From Bin55 sp964572845 (GTDB taxonomy: Bacteria > Pseudomonadota > Gammaproteobacteria > Pseudomonadales > Azotimanducaceae): DNA of 64,000 bases. The stretch's first letter is position 1; every line of letters starts with the position of its first letter. The stretch is from assembly GCA_964572845.1 (NCBI GenBank), contig CAZNFX010000005.1, positions 62,001-126,000 of the forward strand, given 5' to 3'. The notes under the pieces were generated by a model. It was given only the letters and a program-made list of their open reading frames with translations, was not told where the DNA came from and ran no database searches. Below, piece by piece: positions 8,446-17,291 of this stretch. A program made the translations under genes and the position numbers.

Positions 8446-9867
8446 TCACTGAGGCAAAAGGACCTTTCCTGGATTCATGATTCCATTGGGATCGAACACA
8501 CGTTTGATCGCTCGCATACTTTCGATTTCCTGTGGGTCTCGACTGTATTTGAGATAGTCGCGCTTCAAGAGCCCGACACCATGTTCGGCGGATATGCTGC
8601 CGCCCCTTCGTTGGATTTGTTCAAAGAGCAATGGATTGATGGTGCGACATCGTACTTGAAACTCAGCAATGTCCAATGCAGGAGGTTTGAGTATGTTCAG
8701 GTGGAGATTGCCATCTCCAATGTGCCCAAACCAACAAACTTCCAGATCGGGGTAGTGCTCGCTCACTACTCGATCTACGTCACTGAGGAATCCTGGTATT
8801 CGCGAGATTCGAACCGACACATCGTTCTTGTAGGGTACATAGCCTGCGATGCTTTCTGTAATGCCATCACGCAACTGCCAAAGTTCGTCGGTTTGAGCAC
8901 CGCTCTGACTGAGAACGCCATCCGTAACCCAGCCCTGATCAAGACACGAAGAAAACGCTTGCGTGGCAAGTTCGTTTTGTTCCTCGTCGTACTCAACTAG
9001 CGCGTAGTATTCGGAGGCGTTTTGTAACGGCCGACGAAGCTGTTGGTGCTCCAACACTTTAGTCATGGCCACATCCGAAAAGAACTCGAACGCCGATAAC
9101 TCCACGTCTGCTTTGAATCGTTGCAGAATCGAAAGAAGGTCATCCAGCCGGTTGACGCCTAGAACCATGACACGCTGAGGCGACGGAGCGGCAGCAAGTC
9201 GCATTTGGGCCTCGACAATAAACCCCAATGTGCCTTCCGATCCAACAAACAAATGCCGCAAGTCATAGCCCGTAGCGTTCTTCACGAGACCGCGATTGAA
9301 TTCCAGCACCTCGCCTTTCCCGGTGACAACTTTCAGTCCCGCCACCCAATCACGCGTCATTCCAAATCGGATCACTCGTATTCCACCTGCGTTTGTCGCT
9401 ATGTTTCCGCCGATCTGGCTTGAGCCGGACGAGGAGAAATCAACTGGGTAGCAAAGCCCCTGTTCGGTCGCGAATTGTTGCAACTGTGCAGTAATGACAC
9501 CAGCTTGACAGTGAACCATCCTGTCGATTGGATCGAATTCCAAGATGTGGTTCATTCGATCAAACGAAACAACTACCTCATTCGACGATGCAACGCAGCC
9601 TCCAGACAAACCAGTTCTTCCACCGGAAGGAACGAGCTGAAAATGACTTTCATTGGCCATCTGGACGAGATTTACGACTTGCTCAATGGATGTTGGGAAT
9701 ACGGCAGCCAACGGCGAAACTTCGAAGCCTCGGGTCCAATCCGTCCCCCAGACGCGCAATTCGTCACGCTGGGTGCAGATGTGCTCTGGTGGAAATATCC
9801 GACCAGCTAGATCGACAAACTTTCGCTGCCTTTTTTCTGTAGTCTCGGTTTGGTCTTCGTTGGCCAT
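8446..9867 (-). CDS. FAD-binding oxidoreductase, D-2-hydroxyglutarate dehydrogenase-like
   Basis: GlcD/D2HGDH-type flavoprotein that oxidises a D-2-hydroxyacid to the 2-oxoacid. It has the N-terminal PCMH FAD domain (LVPSGGRTGLSGGCVA, then SSGSSQIGGNIATNAGG and LFVGSEGTLGFIVEAQ) and a C-terminal FAD-linked oxidase domain (GHIGDGNLHLNI and the final ISAEHGVGLLKRDYL). Length of 473 residues fits. A similar gene is commonly found near rpiA and serA in gammaproteobacteria, where it recycles D-2-hydroxyglutarate made by SerA. No serA is visible here. The substrate assignment is inference; D-lactate or glycolate are alternatives. It is third in the tkt-pgk run. Confidence 0.82.
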   Translation of the reverse strand: MANEDQTETTEKRQRKFVDLAGRIFPPEHICTQRDELRVWGTDWTRGFEVSPLAAVFPTSIEQVVNLVQMANESHFQLVPSGGRTGLSGGCVASSNEVVVSFDRMNHILEFDPIDRMVHCQAGVITAQLQQFATEQGLCYPVDFSSSGSSQIGGNIATNAGGIRVIRFGMTRDWVAGLKVVTGKGEVLEFNRGLVKNATGYDLRHLFVGSEGTLGFIVEAQMRLAAAPSPQRVMVLGVNRLDDLLSILQRFKADVELSAFEFFSDVAMTKVLEHQQLRRPLQNASEYYALVEYDEEQNELATQAFSSCLDQGWVTDGVLSQSGAQTDELWQLRDGITESIAGYVPYKNDVSVRISRIPGFLSDVDRVVSEHYPDLEVCWFGHIGDGNLHLNILKPPALDIAEFQVRCRTINPLLFEQIQRRGGSISAEHGVGLLKRDYLKYSRDPQEIESMRAIKRVFDPNGIMNPGKVLLPQ

Positions 9868-9908
9868 CGAAGTCTTTAAGAGTTGCTATCTTGAAGCAAC
9901 TGTGCCGC

Positions 9909-11099
9909 TCATACCTGCGGGTGTTCGGAGGCGTGTCTCTCCAGAGCGGCGAACGACGGAAGTTCTTTGCCTTCGACCAAGTTGAGAAACGCTCCACCTC
10001 CGGTAGAGACATAGTCTATTTTGCTGCGCAAGCCGTTGCGTTCCAACGCTGAGATGGTGTCGCCTCCACCTCCTAGGGTATATGCGTTCGAATTTGCGAT
10101 TGCCTCGGCCACGATACGCGTTCCCTCACCGAATTGGTCCAACTCGAACACTCCCATTGGGCCATTCCAAAGAATGGTGCCGGCATCGCGAAGACGCAAC
10201 GCAAATTCTCGAGCAGTGGAAGGTCCAATGTCAACTATGACATCGTCGTTGCAAACTTCGTGCGGGAGCCTTAATGTTGCTTTGCTCGATTGCTCTACTG
10301 ACTTGCATGTCATCAGGTCTGAGGGTAGTGGCACGTCGGTTGCGTTAGCGATGGATTTAGCAGTCTCTGCAAGGTCGGGTTCGACGATTGACTTGCCTGT
10401 TGGATAGCCCTGTGCGAGCAGGAACGTATTGGCCATTCCGCCTCCCACCAGAATGCAGTCGGCGAGCTCTGCAAGACGAATTAGCACCTCCAGCTTTCCC
10501 GAGATCTTTGCACCGCCAACAACCGCGACCAAGGGTCGTTTCGGAGAGTCCATGACTCTCCGAATGGAATTTACCTCCTCTAGTAGAAGAGGACCGGCGC
10601 ACGCGATGGCTGAGAACTCTATTGCTCCGAAGGTCGAAGCATGGGCGCGATGAGCTGTACCAAAGGCGTCCATCACGTACACATCGCCAATCGACGCCAA
10701 GTCTCGTGCGAGTTCTGGATCGTTTTGCTCTTCTCCTGCTTCGAATCTGAGATTCTCTAAGAGCGACACTCTTCCGGGTCGTACAGTCGCGGTTGAACCT
10801 GAATCGAGGAAATCTGTCCGCTCGCTCACAAGGTCTACAGGTTGATCCAACAGCTTCGAAAGGTGAGAGGCCACAGGATCAAGTGAGAGATCGGGATTGA
10901 GGCGTCCTTTGGGTCGCCCCAAGTGTGACAGCAGGACAACCTCAGCTCGGCGGTTAAGACATTGGTTGATTGTTGGCACGCATGCTCTAATGCGTTGGTC
11001 GTTATCGATTCGTTTTCCGGACATCGGAACATTGAAATCGACGCGGATTGCAACGCGCTTTCCGCCTATGTCGACACTTTCCAATCTGCGCAGGTTCAA
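9909..11099 (-). CDS. pgk: Phosphoglycerate kinase
   Basis: Transfers phosphate between 1,3-bisphosphoglycerate and ADP. Signatures are RVAIRVDFNVPMSG near the start, VVLLSHLGRPKG, LLENLRFEAGEEQND, VVGGAKISGK and the C-terminal GGGDTISAL. The frame is open well upstream into tkt, but TTG at 11099, two bases after the tkt stop, gives NLRRLESVDIGGKRVAI, which aligns with known Pgk N-termini and yields 396 residues. gapA, often between tkt and pgk, is absent. Confidence 0.94.
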   Translation of the reverse strand: MNLRRLESVDIGGKRVAIRVDFNVPMSGKRIDNDQRIRACVPTINQCLNRRAEVVLLSHLGRPKGRLNPDLSLDPVASHLSKLLDQPVDLVSERTDFLDSGSTATVRPGRVSLLENLRFEAGEEQNDPELARDLASIGDVYVMDAFGTAHRAHASTFGAIEFSAIACAGPLLLEEVNSIRRVMDSPKRPLVAVVGGAKISGKLEVLIRLAELADCILVGGGMANTFLLAQGYPTGKSIVEPDLAETAKSIANATDVPLPSDLMTCKSVEQSSKATLRLPHEVCNDDVIVDIGPSTAREFALRLRDAGTILWNGPMGVFELDQFGEGTRIVAEAIANSNAYTLGGGGDTISALERNGLRSKIDYVSTGGGAFLNLVEGKELPSFAALERHASEHPQV

Positions 11100-11101
11100 G
11101 G

Positions 11102-13090
11102 CTAGTCCACTAGTGCTCGCACGGCCTCGATCACTGAATTTGGGGTCATTCCCATTTCCCGCATGGCAATGGACCCAGGTGCAGACACTCCGAATCGGTT
11201 TATACCCACTATCCTTCCGTCCAATCCGACGAACTTGCGCCAATAGTCGGGATGGGCGGCTTCGACGGCTATCCGCTTGCGTACTTTTGAGGGCAGTACT
11301 GATTCCTGGTACTGGTCGCTTTGGTCGAGAAACCGGTCGACGCTCGGCATTGACACGACGCGGATGCCAATGCCGTCTTGGCACAGCAGATTTGTGGCAT
11401 CTACTGCGACTTCCACCTCTGAGCCAGTTGCCAACACAATTACTTCAAGCTCGCTTTTTTCCCTGACCAAGACATAGCCACCTCGATCTATGGACTCCAA
11501 TGCTTGCGCACTTCTGAGTTGTGGTTGGGTCTTTTGTCGGGTCAACACGATTGCTGTGGGTCCTGTGGTGCGATGGAGAGCGCTTCGCCAAGCCGCTGCG
11601 GTCTCAACACTGTCGCAAGGACGCCACACAGACATATTGGGGGTTGTACGAAGATTGGTAAGTTGCTCAATCGGTTGGTGTGTTGGTCCATCTTCGCCCA
11701 ACCCGACCGAGTCGTGGGTGTAGACGAATATCTGTCGAATCCCCATCAAAGCCGCAAGACGCACCGCGTTTCTCGCGTACTCCATGAATACTAGAAACGT
11801 ACCTGTATAGGGGATGAACCCACCATGCAGAGCGATGCCATTGGCGATTGCGGTCATTCCGAATTCCCGAACACCGTAGTTCAAGTAGGTTCCGCCCTCC
11901 CAGAGCCAGCGGGCATCGGACCACTTCGTGTTGTTTGAGCCGGTCAGATCAGCTGAACCACCAATCAACTCAGGAAGCTTCGGACCGAGGAAGTCCAAAC
12001 AGGCTCCAGATGCCTTGCGAGTCTCGAGCGGTTCTACATTTTCTTGCTTCTCTGCAACAAGGCGATCAATTTCCTTCATCAAGTTTTCTGGAAGGTCTCC
12101 TCGAGAGCGCCTTTCGAATTCTGCTGCCAATCGTGGATATTCGTTCTTGTACGACTCAAACGCAGTGTGCCAATCGTTTTCCGCCTTGGCACCAGCCACG
12201 CTCATGTTCCAATCGGAGTAGATCGATTTTGGTATATCGAAGGGATCGCATTGCCATCCGATTGCATCTCGGACGGCTTTCACCTCGTCTTCGCCCAGTG
12301 GAGATCCGTGAGCACTGGCAGTTCCGCCCTTGATTGGGGCGCCGAAACCTATGGTGGTCTTGCAGACAACCAGAGTCGGACGCTCGTTTGTTCTCGTGGC
12401 ATCGGCAAGAGCGGTGCGAACCTCGTCTGGATCGTGGCCGTCGACATTGCGCAGGACTCGCCAACCATATGCTTCGAACCGGGTTGCGACGTCTTCGGTA
12501 AACCAGAATTTTGTTTCCCCGTCGATGGAGATGCCGTTGTCGTCGTAGATCGCGATGAGCTTTCCGAGCTTCAATGTGCCTGCTAAGGAAGCGGATTCGT
12601 GAGAAATGCCCTCCATGAGGCACCCGTCGCCAACAATGACCCAAGTGCGGTGGTCGACAACTTTGTGCCCTGGACGATTGAACTCGTCAGCCAATCGTTT
12701 CTCCGCCATCGCCATCCCGACGGCATTTGCAAGACCCTGTCCCAATGGCCCGGTGGTCGTCTCAATTCCTGGGCACTCTCGATACTCGGGATGGCCAGGA
12801 GTCTTGGAGTGCAATTGACGAAAACTCTTGATGTCGTCAATGGACACGTCGTACCCAGTTAGGTGCAACACAGCGTAGAGCAGCATGGATGCATGGCCGT
12901 TGGATAGGACTATGCGATCTCTGTCAATCCAATCGGGATTGGAGGGGTTGTACTTGAGAAATTGGAGCCAAAGGACTTCGGCTAAGTCGGCAAGCCCCAT
13001 TGGGGCTCCTGGATGACCTGAATTTGCTTTTTCTACTGCGTCCATCGCCAGAGCGCGTATTGCGTTAGCTCGTTGCTTACCTGTAGTCAT
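11102..13090 (-). CDS. tkt: Transketolase
   Basis: Thiamine diphosphate enzyme moving two-carbon ketol units in the pentose phosphate pathway. ATG at 13090 gives 662 residues, near-identical in length to E. coli TktA. It has NAIRALAMDAVEKANSGHPG at the N-terminus, the thiamine-binding segment GDGCLMEGISHE, the pyrimidine-domain HDSVGLGEDGPTHQPIEQL and a C-terminal domain with VLATGSEVEVAVDA. An upstream in-frame ATG at 13180 would add 30 unconserved residues. It is head of tkt-pgk-flavoprotein and diverges from metK across 166 bases. Confidence 0.96.
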   Translation of the reverse strand: MTTGKQRANAIRALAMDAVEKANSGHPGAPMGLADLAEVLWLQFLKYNPSNPDWIDRDRIVLSNGHASMLLYAVLHLTGYDVSIDDIKSFRQLHSKTPGHPEYRECPGIETTTGPLGQGLANAVGMAMAEKRLADEFNRPGHKVVDHRTWVIVGDGCLMEGISHESASLAGTLKLGKLIAIYDDNGISIDGETKFWFTEDVATRFEAYGWRVLRNVDGHDPDEVRTALADATRTNERPTLVVCKTTIGFGAPIKGGTASAHGSPLGEDEVKAVRDAIGWQCDPFDIPKSIYSDWNMSVAGAKAENDWHTAFESYKNEYPRLAAEFERRSRGDLPENLMKEIDRLVAEKQENVEPLETRKASGACLDFLGPKLPELIGGSADLTGSNNTKWSDARWLWEGGTYLNYGVREFGMTAIANGIALHGGFIPYTGTFLVFMEYARNAVRLAALMGIRQIFVYTHDSVGLGEDGPTHQPIEQLTNLRTTPNMSVWRPCDSVETAAAWRSALHRTTGPTAIVLTRQKTQPQLRSAQALESIDRGGYVLVREKSELEVIVLATGSEVEVAVDATNLLCQDGIGIRVVSMPSVDRFLDQSDQYQESVLPSKVRKRIAVEAAHPDYWRKFVGLDGRIVGINRFGVSAPGSIAMREMGMTPNSVIEAVRALVD

Positions 13091-13256
13091 GGCGATCTCA
13101 GTATGGTTGCCGTCGCTATTTTGTTGTTCGCATCTACCAACGCAAATGGACTTTTCTCGACCGTGATGGGAGGTTTGCATGTTCCTTTAGCCGTGGTCGA
13201 TTGAACTTTGGCATTTGGCGGAACACTAGAATACTCGGTTGCGCCGTGGAGAATGT

Positions 13257-14414
13257 ATGAGCACCTATAGCGTTTTTACGTCGGAATCCGTTTCGGAAGG
13301 ACATCCCGACAAGCTTGCTGACCGCATATCTGATGCGATATTGGATTCCATGCTGGCGCAAGATCCCAATTCTCGTGTCGCATGCGAGACTCTGGTCAAG
13401 TCTGGAGTAATCGTTATTGCTGGCGAGACAAGATCCCATGCAGAGGTTGATGTCGAGGCGATAGCTCGGGATGTCGTACGACGGACGGGATATGTGGACG
13501 AAGAATCCGGTATGGATCCGGACGCTTGCACCATTCTGAACTGTCTGGGCGAACAGTCGCAGGATATTGCCATGGGCGTTGACGAGTACAACGACCACGA
13601 GCAGGGCGCAGGCGACCAAGGGATGATGTTTGGCTATGCATCTGATGAGACTGATGTACTCATGCCAGCTCCCATTACGTACGCCCATCGACTCATGCAG
13701 CGTCAAGCAGAAGTAAGACGTACCTCCCTGAACTTTCTGCGACCTGATGCCAAATGCCAATTGACCTTTCGCTATTCCAACGGTAGTCCGATTTCTGTCG
13801 ATACTGTGGTGCTTTCCACGCAACACACTCCGGATGTGACCCAGGATCAGGTTCGGGAAGCGGTCATTGAGGAGATCATTCGACCAACGCTTCCTGGAAA
13901 TTGGTTCAATTCGGACACGAAATGCTTCATCAACCCCACTGGCAGGTTCGAGATAGGTGGTCCGCAAGGCGATTGTGGACTCACAGGCCGGAAAATTATT
14001 GTGGACACCTATGGCGGAATGGCCCACCATGGGGGAGGTGCGTTTTCGGGGAAGGATCCGTCCAAGGTGGACCGATCTGCTGCATATGCGGTTCGCTACG
14101 CAGCTAAGAACATAGTGGCAGCACGGTTGGCGACCCGATGTGAAATTCAAGTGAGCTATGCGATTGGGCGAGCCGAACCTACGTCGATCTCTCTGAACAC
14201 GTTTGGTACCAATCGCATTCCAGACCATGAAATCATTGAACTCATAGAAGAGCACTTCGACCTTCGTCCGAAAGGGCTTATCAAAATGCTCGATTTAATG
14301 CGACCCATTTACGAGGCGACCGCCACCTATGGGCATTTTGGGCGGACGGATGTAGAGTTTTCGTGGGAGCAAGATGATCGCGCATCTTTGTTGGTTGACG
14401 ATGCCGGTCTCTAG
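13257..14414 (+). CDS. metK: S-adenosylmethionine synthase
   Basis: Makes SAM from methionine and ATP. ATG at 13257 is preceded by GGAG and gives STYSVFTSESVSEGHPDKLAD, the standard start. Further signatures are GAGDQGMMFGYA and GGGAFSGKDPSKVDRSAAY. Length of 385 residues is normal. metF follows 8 bases downstream, forming a small methionine/SAM operon. ahcY, often between these two genes together with a SAH riboswitch in related bacteria, is not present here. Confidence 0.97.
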   Translation: MSTYSVFTSESVSEGHPDKLADRISDAILDSMLAQDPNSRVACETLVKSGVIVIAGETRSHAEVDVEAIARDVVRRTGYVDEESGMDPDACTILNCLGEQSQDIAMGVDEYNDHEQGAGDQGMMFGYASDETDVLMPAPITYAHRLMQRQAEVRRTSLNFLRPDAKCQLTFRYSNGSPISVDTVVLSTQHTPDVTQDQVREAVIEEIIRPTLPGNWFNSDTKCFINPTGRFEIGGPQGDCGLTGRKIIVDTYGGMAHHGGGAFSGKDPSKVDRSAAYAVRYAAKNIVAARLATRCEIQVSYAIGRAEPTSISLNTFGTNRIPDHEIIELIEEHFDLRPKGLIKMLDLMRPIYEATATYGHFGRTDVEFSWEQDDRASLLVDDAGL

Positions 14415-14422
14415 TCGGGAAA

Positions 14423-15259
14423 GTGCTCGGTCAACAATTCCACCTAAGCTTTGAGTTCTATCCCCCAAATTCCGAGCGGGGAGAAAGCAACCTACTGCGG
14501 TCAGCCGACAGGCTCAGTCGTGAAAAACCAGATTTCTTTTCGGTCACCTACGGTGCTGGGGGATCCACGCGGACGGGAACCAGGCAAACGGTCGAATCGC
14601 TTCTACAGAAGAACTGGACGGCAGTGCCCCACCTGTCGTGGGGACAATCGTTGCGAAGGCAGGTTGTTCAGCAGATCCAGGAGTATCGTGATTTAGGGGT
14701 CGGTACCCTTGTGCTGCTTCGGGGGGACGCGCCTTCTGGCACAGTACCGAGTGTCACGCATCCTGCCGCCGAGCTTGTCGAATTGGTTCGCAATGAATTC
14801 GACGACCACTTCGAGATTTTCGTGGCGGCCTACCCAGAAACACATCCCGACGCACCCAATCCTTCGAGAGACATTCAATACTTGCGTCAAAAGCTCAATG
14901 CCGGTGCTGACGCATGCTTTACTCAGTACTTCTACAACTCCGACGCTTACTTCTATTTTGTTGATCAATGCGGGCGAATGAACATTGACGTACCGATAAT
15001 TCCCGGAATCATGCCCATCACCAACTATGAGCGTCTGGTTCGGTTCTCCAAGAACTGTGGCGCAGAGATTCCGCAATGGATTGAAAGAAAGATGTACGAG
15101 CTCCGGGAGGATCAGCAAGCGCTAGAGGACTTTGGCTACGAGGTCGTCCTTGCGTTGTGTCAGCGACTTTGCGACAACGGGTGTCCAGGATTGCACTTCT
15201 ACACGCTGAATCGGGCTCGTGCGACGCAACGAATTCTTAGAGATCTAAAGTTGCCCTGA
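14423..15259 (+). CDS. metF: 5,10-methylenetetrahydrofolate reductase
   Basis: FAD-dependent reductase making 5-methyl-THF for methionine synthesis. Motifs are FHLSFEFYPPNSERGESNLL at the start, FFSVTYGAGGSTRTGT, VLLRGDAPSG, AYPETHPDA, CFTQYFYN and VPIIPGIMPI. GTG at 14423 starts right at the conserved N-terminus and yields 278 residues. The 3' end overlaps the convergent CheA-like gene by 23 bases. Confidence 0.95.
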   Translation: MLGQQFHLSFEFYPPNSERGESNLLRSADRLSREKPDFFSVTYGAGGSTRTGTRQTVESLLQKNWTAVPHLSWGQSLRRQVVQQIQEYRDLGVGTLVLLRGDAPSGTVPSVTHPAAELVELVRNEFDDHFEIFVAAYPETHPDAPNPSRDIQYLRQKLNAGADACFTQYFYNSDAYFYFVDQCGRMNIDVPIIPGIMPITNYERLVRFSKNCGAEIPQWIERKMYELREDQQALEDFGYEVVLALCQRLCDNGCPGLHFYTLNRARATQRILRDLKLP

Positions 15260-17132
15260 GCAAGTCTCGAAGTTCGCTGGTGCTCGCATCGATCGGTGCT
15301 TGAATCAGCGAGGAGAACCTGTCCGGTTCGCCTCGCCTTTGCTCTGCAGGACCATCGACAAGAATCATCCACTGCTTGGACGAGACATGGGCGTAGCGCC
15401 CAATTTTTTCGAGATGTTCCAGACCCCCATTGACGCTTCCGTCCATCTCAGCGACCAGTAGAGAGGGGCGTTGCTCTTGGATTGCTGCAATTGTCTGCGC
15501 AACCCCCACTAAGTTTTCGCAATCAACGCCCAATCCCGATAGCGCTTCATTGAATTTCTTTGTAGTTTGGCTAGACACGTTGCACAGGCAAATGCGGTTT
15601 TTTGCAAGCTGGCGTTTTGCCAGATTCGTCGAGCTACGTGAACTTAACCCAATGGTTGAATCAAGGTCGAGCACAAGAGTGGCATCGGAATCAATCGTGC
15701 ATACGTTCCCCATAGCGATGTCCGAGCTTGATGGTTGACGAGTGGATTGGATGATGTCTCGGACTTCGTCAGCTCTCAACGCCAGATGTCTGTCTTCAGA
15801 CTGGAGCAGCACCAGCATTCCCCAATCATCGACGTCAATGTCGTGAATCGGTTTGCCAACTCCAAGCGACACGTACTCGTAGCTTCGATTGTCATGAATC
15901 ACTTCGTTGCGGTTGAAATCACATTTGGCAACGCAAGCTGGGACGATACTCTGAACTAGATTGGCTTCTACCGCATAGGAGTTTGAGTCGAGGCTGAATT
16001 GAAGGGCGGAAAATATGCGGGTGTCCGTTGGAACGCTTATTTCGATTGCAAAGCTATTGGATTGTCTACTATCCACCCGGATTGATCCTCCCACCCCCCT
16101 CGTCGCAGAAATGAGTGGCGTTAGTTCGCGACCAACGTCGTCAGCTTCTACTTCGCGGGAGGTTTCCTCAAAGTCTTGGGCGGTCGCATCGAAATCAGAC
16201 ACCAGAACTGTGGAAAGGGTAGTCGCCATGCGTTTGGAATAGCGCGACTTTAGTCCAGTCAAAGTGAACAAGAGCTTTAGCTCGTCACCTTTAATCCGTA
16301 CTTCTACATCCATCGACCCATCTATATTGCCCAACAGCAATTGGCGGAGCGCTCGGCACAATTGCCCGATTTTGGGGAACAGGAAATTTGCAAGGCTTTT
16401 GTATACACCCTGGGCCGACGTAGTCTCACGGATTTGAACACGTGATTGACAATCTCTCCCATCAACAGTCGTAGCAAATATGTCGCGAAGAGTTGTGACT
16501 AGATCTGAGAGTACGGTGTGGGACCGCTCCTGCAACCGGCGAACTAGAGAATCAAGATCTTGACTATGCAGCGCCAATGAAGTGGCCATTGAACTAGCGC
16601 TGCCGGTTTCTGCGCGGGAGTTCAGTGATTGTCCCGTACTCAATAGTCGCTCGACAATGCTCGCAAGTACTGGATCTTCGGCGTCTGCTGGCGCTTCTAT
16701 GGGAAACCTCAGCTTACGGAATTCGGTTGGAGGTGACTCCGTCGAAGAGTCCGCGCGTGGTAGTTCCGTCTCAACTCCGCCTGACGCAAGGAAGTCGATT
16801 CTCTCGAGCAGTTCATCAACTTCCCTTAGGTCTTCTTCCCTGGTTCTGCCTGCAGAAGTGCAGGCATGAAGAAACTGGGCGACATCCAGTAGTGTCTGTA
16901 GGCTTCCCGATACGTCGTGGAGCATTTCTTGCTGCATACAGTGCAAGAGATTTTCCGTCGCTGCGAGCACCTCGCTAAGCCCTCCCTCGGTTTGTCGCTG
17001 AGCCGCCGAAACCTTGTCAATCAGACCCTCGATTTCTACCGATTGATCTTCATGACGATCTAGCGTTGCTAAACCAAAGGCTATTGCGCCAATCAACTCT
17101 TGCGAGGCGAGTTTGTCTGAACTCTTTGGCAT
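15237..17132 (-). CDS. Degenerate CheA/ChpA-like protein (pseudo-kinase, CheW-like and receiver-like domains)
   Basis: 631 residues. Residues about 1-240 are helical with no clear histidine phosphotransfer motif. Around 250-370 is a remnant of a CheA-type ATPase region whose end, RGVGGSIRVDSRQSNSFAIE, still resembles CheA, but I cannot find the N, G1 or G2 ATP-binding boxes. Residues about 373-493 look like a CheW-like regulatory domain (FSALQFSLDSNSYAVEANLV, LALRADEVRDI). Residues about 511-631 resemble a receiver domain lacking the acidic pair, with VAEMDG where the phospho-aspartate loop would be. It is therefore probably a non-catalytic signalling scaffold. No methyl-accepting protein, CheR, CheB, pil or fla gene is nearby. 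The call rests on eye-level similarity. Confidence 0.6.
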   Translation of the reverse strand: MPKSSDKLASQELIGAIAFGLATLDRHEDQSVEIEGLIDKVSAAQRQTEGGLSEVLAATENLLHCMQQEMLHDVSGSLQTLLDVAQFLHACTSAGRTREEDLREVDELLERIDFLASGGVETELPRADSSTESPPTEFRKLRFPIEAPADAEDPVLASIVERLLSTGQSLNSRAETGSASSMATSLALHSQDLDSLVRRLQERSHTVLSDLVTTLRDIFATTVDGRDCQSRVQIRETTSAQGVYKSLANFLFPKIGQLCRALRQLLLGNIDGSMDVEVRIKGDELKLLFTLTGLKSRYSKRMATTLSTVLVSDFDATAQDFEETSREVEADDVGRELTPLISATRGVGGSIRVDSRQSNSFAIEISVPTDTRIFSALQFSLDSNSYAVEANLVQSIVPACVAKCDFNRNEVIHDNRSYEYVSLGVGKPIHDIDVDDWGMLVLLQSEDRHLALRADEVRDIIQSTRQPSSSDIAMGNVCTIDSDATLVLDLDSTIGLSSRSSTNLAKRQLAKNRICLCNVSSQTTKKFNEALSGLGVDCENLVGVAQTIAAIQEQRPSLLVAEMDGSVNGGLEHLEKIGRYAHVSSKQWMILVDGPAEQRRGEPDRFSSLIQAPIDASTSELRDLLRATLDL

Positions 17133-17291
17133 AGGCAGTCAGTCGAAGTCAAGTTGAGAGGTGCAACTTCCGATGAATCAATTTAATACCTCATTCATGG
17201 CCGGACGAATACAATGAGTCGCGGGTCAACCGTTCCTTTGCAGAATGCGTTGACCTTCATTTCATAGAGTCTACGAGTTTTCTATTCTGCT

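Noticed and set aside
13134..14255. Long antisense frame (373 codons) opposite metK
   Set aside because: metK on the other strand is unmistakable and the antisense translation has no family features; it is a codon-bias shadow.
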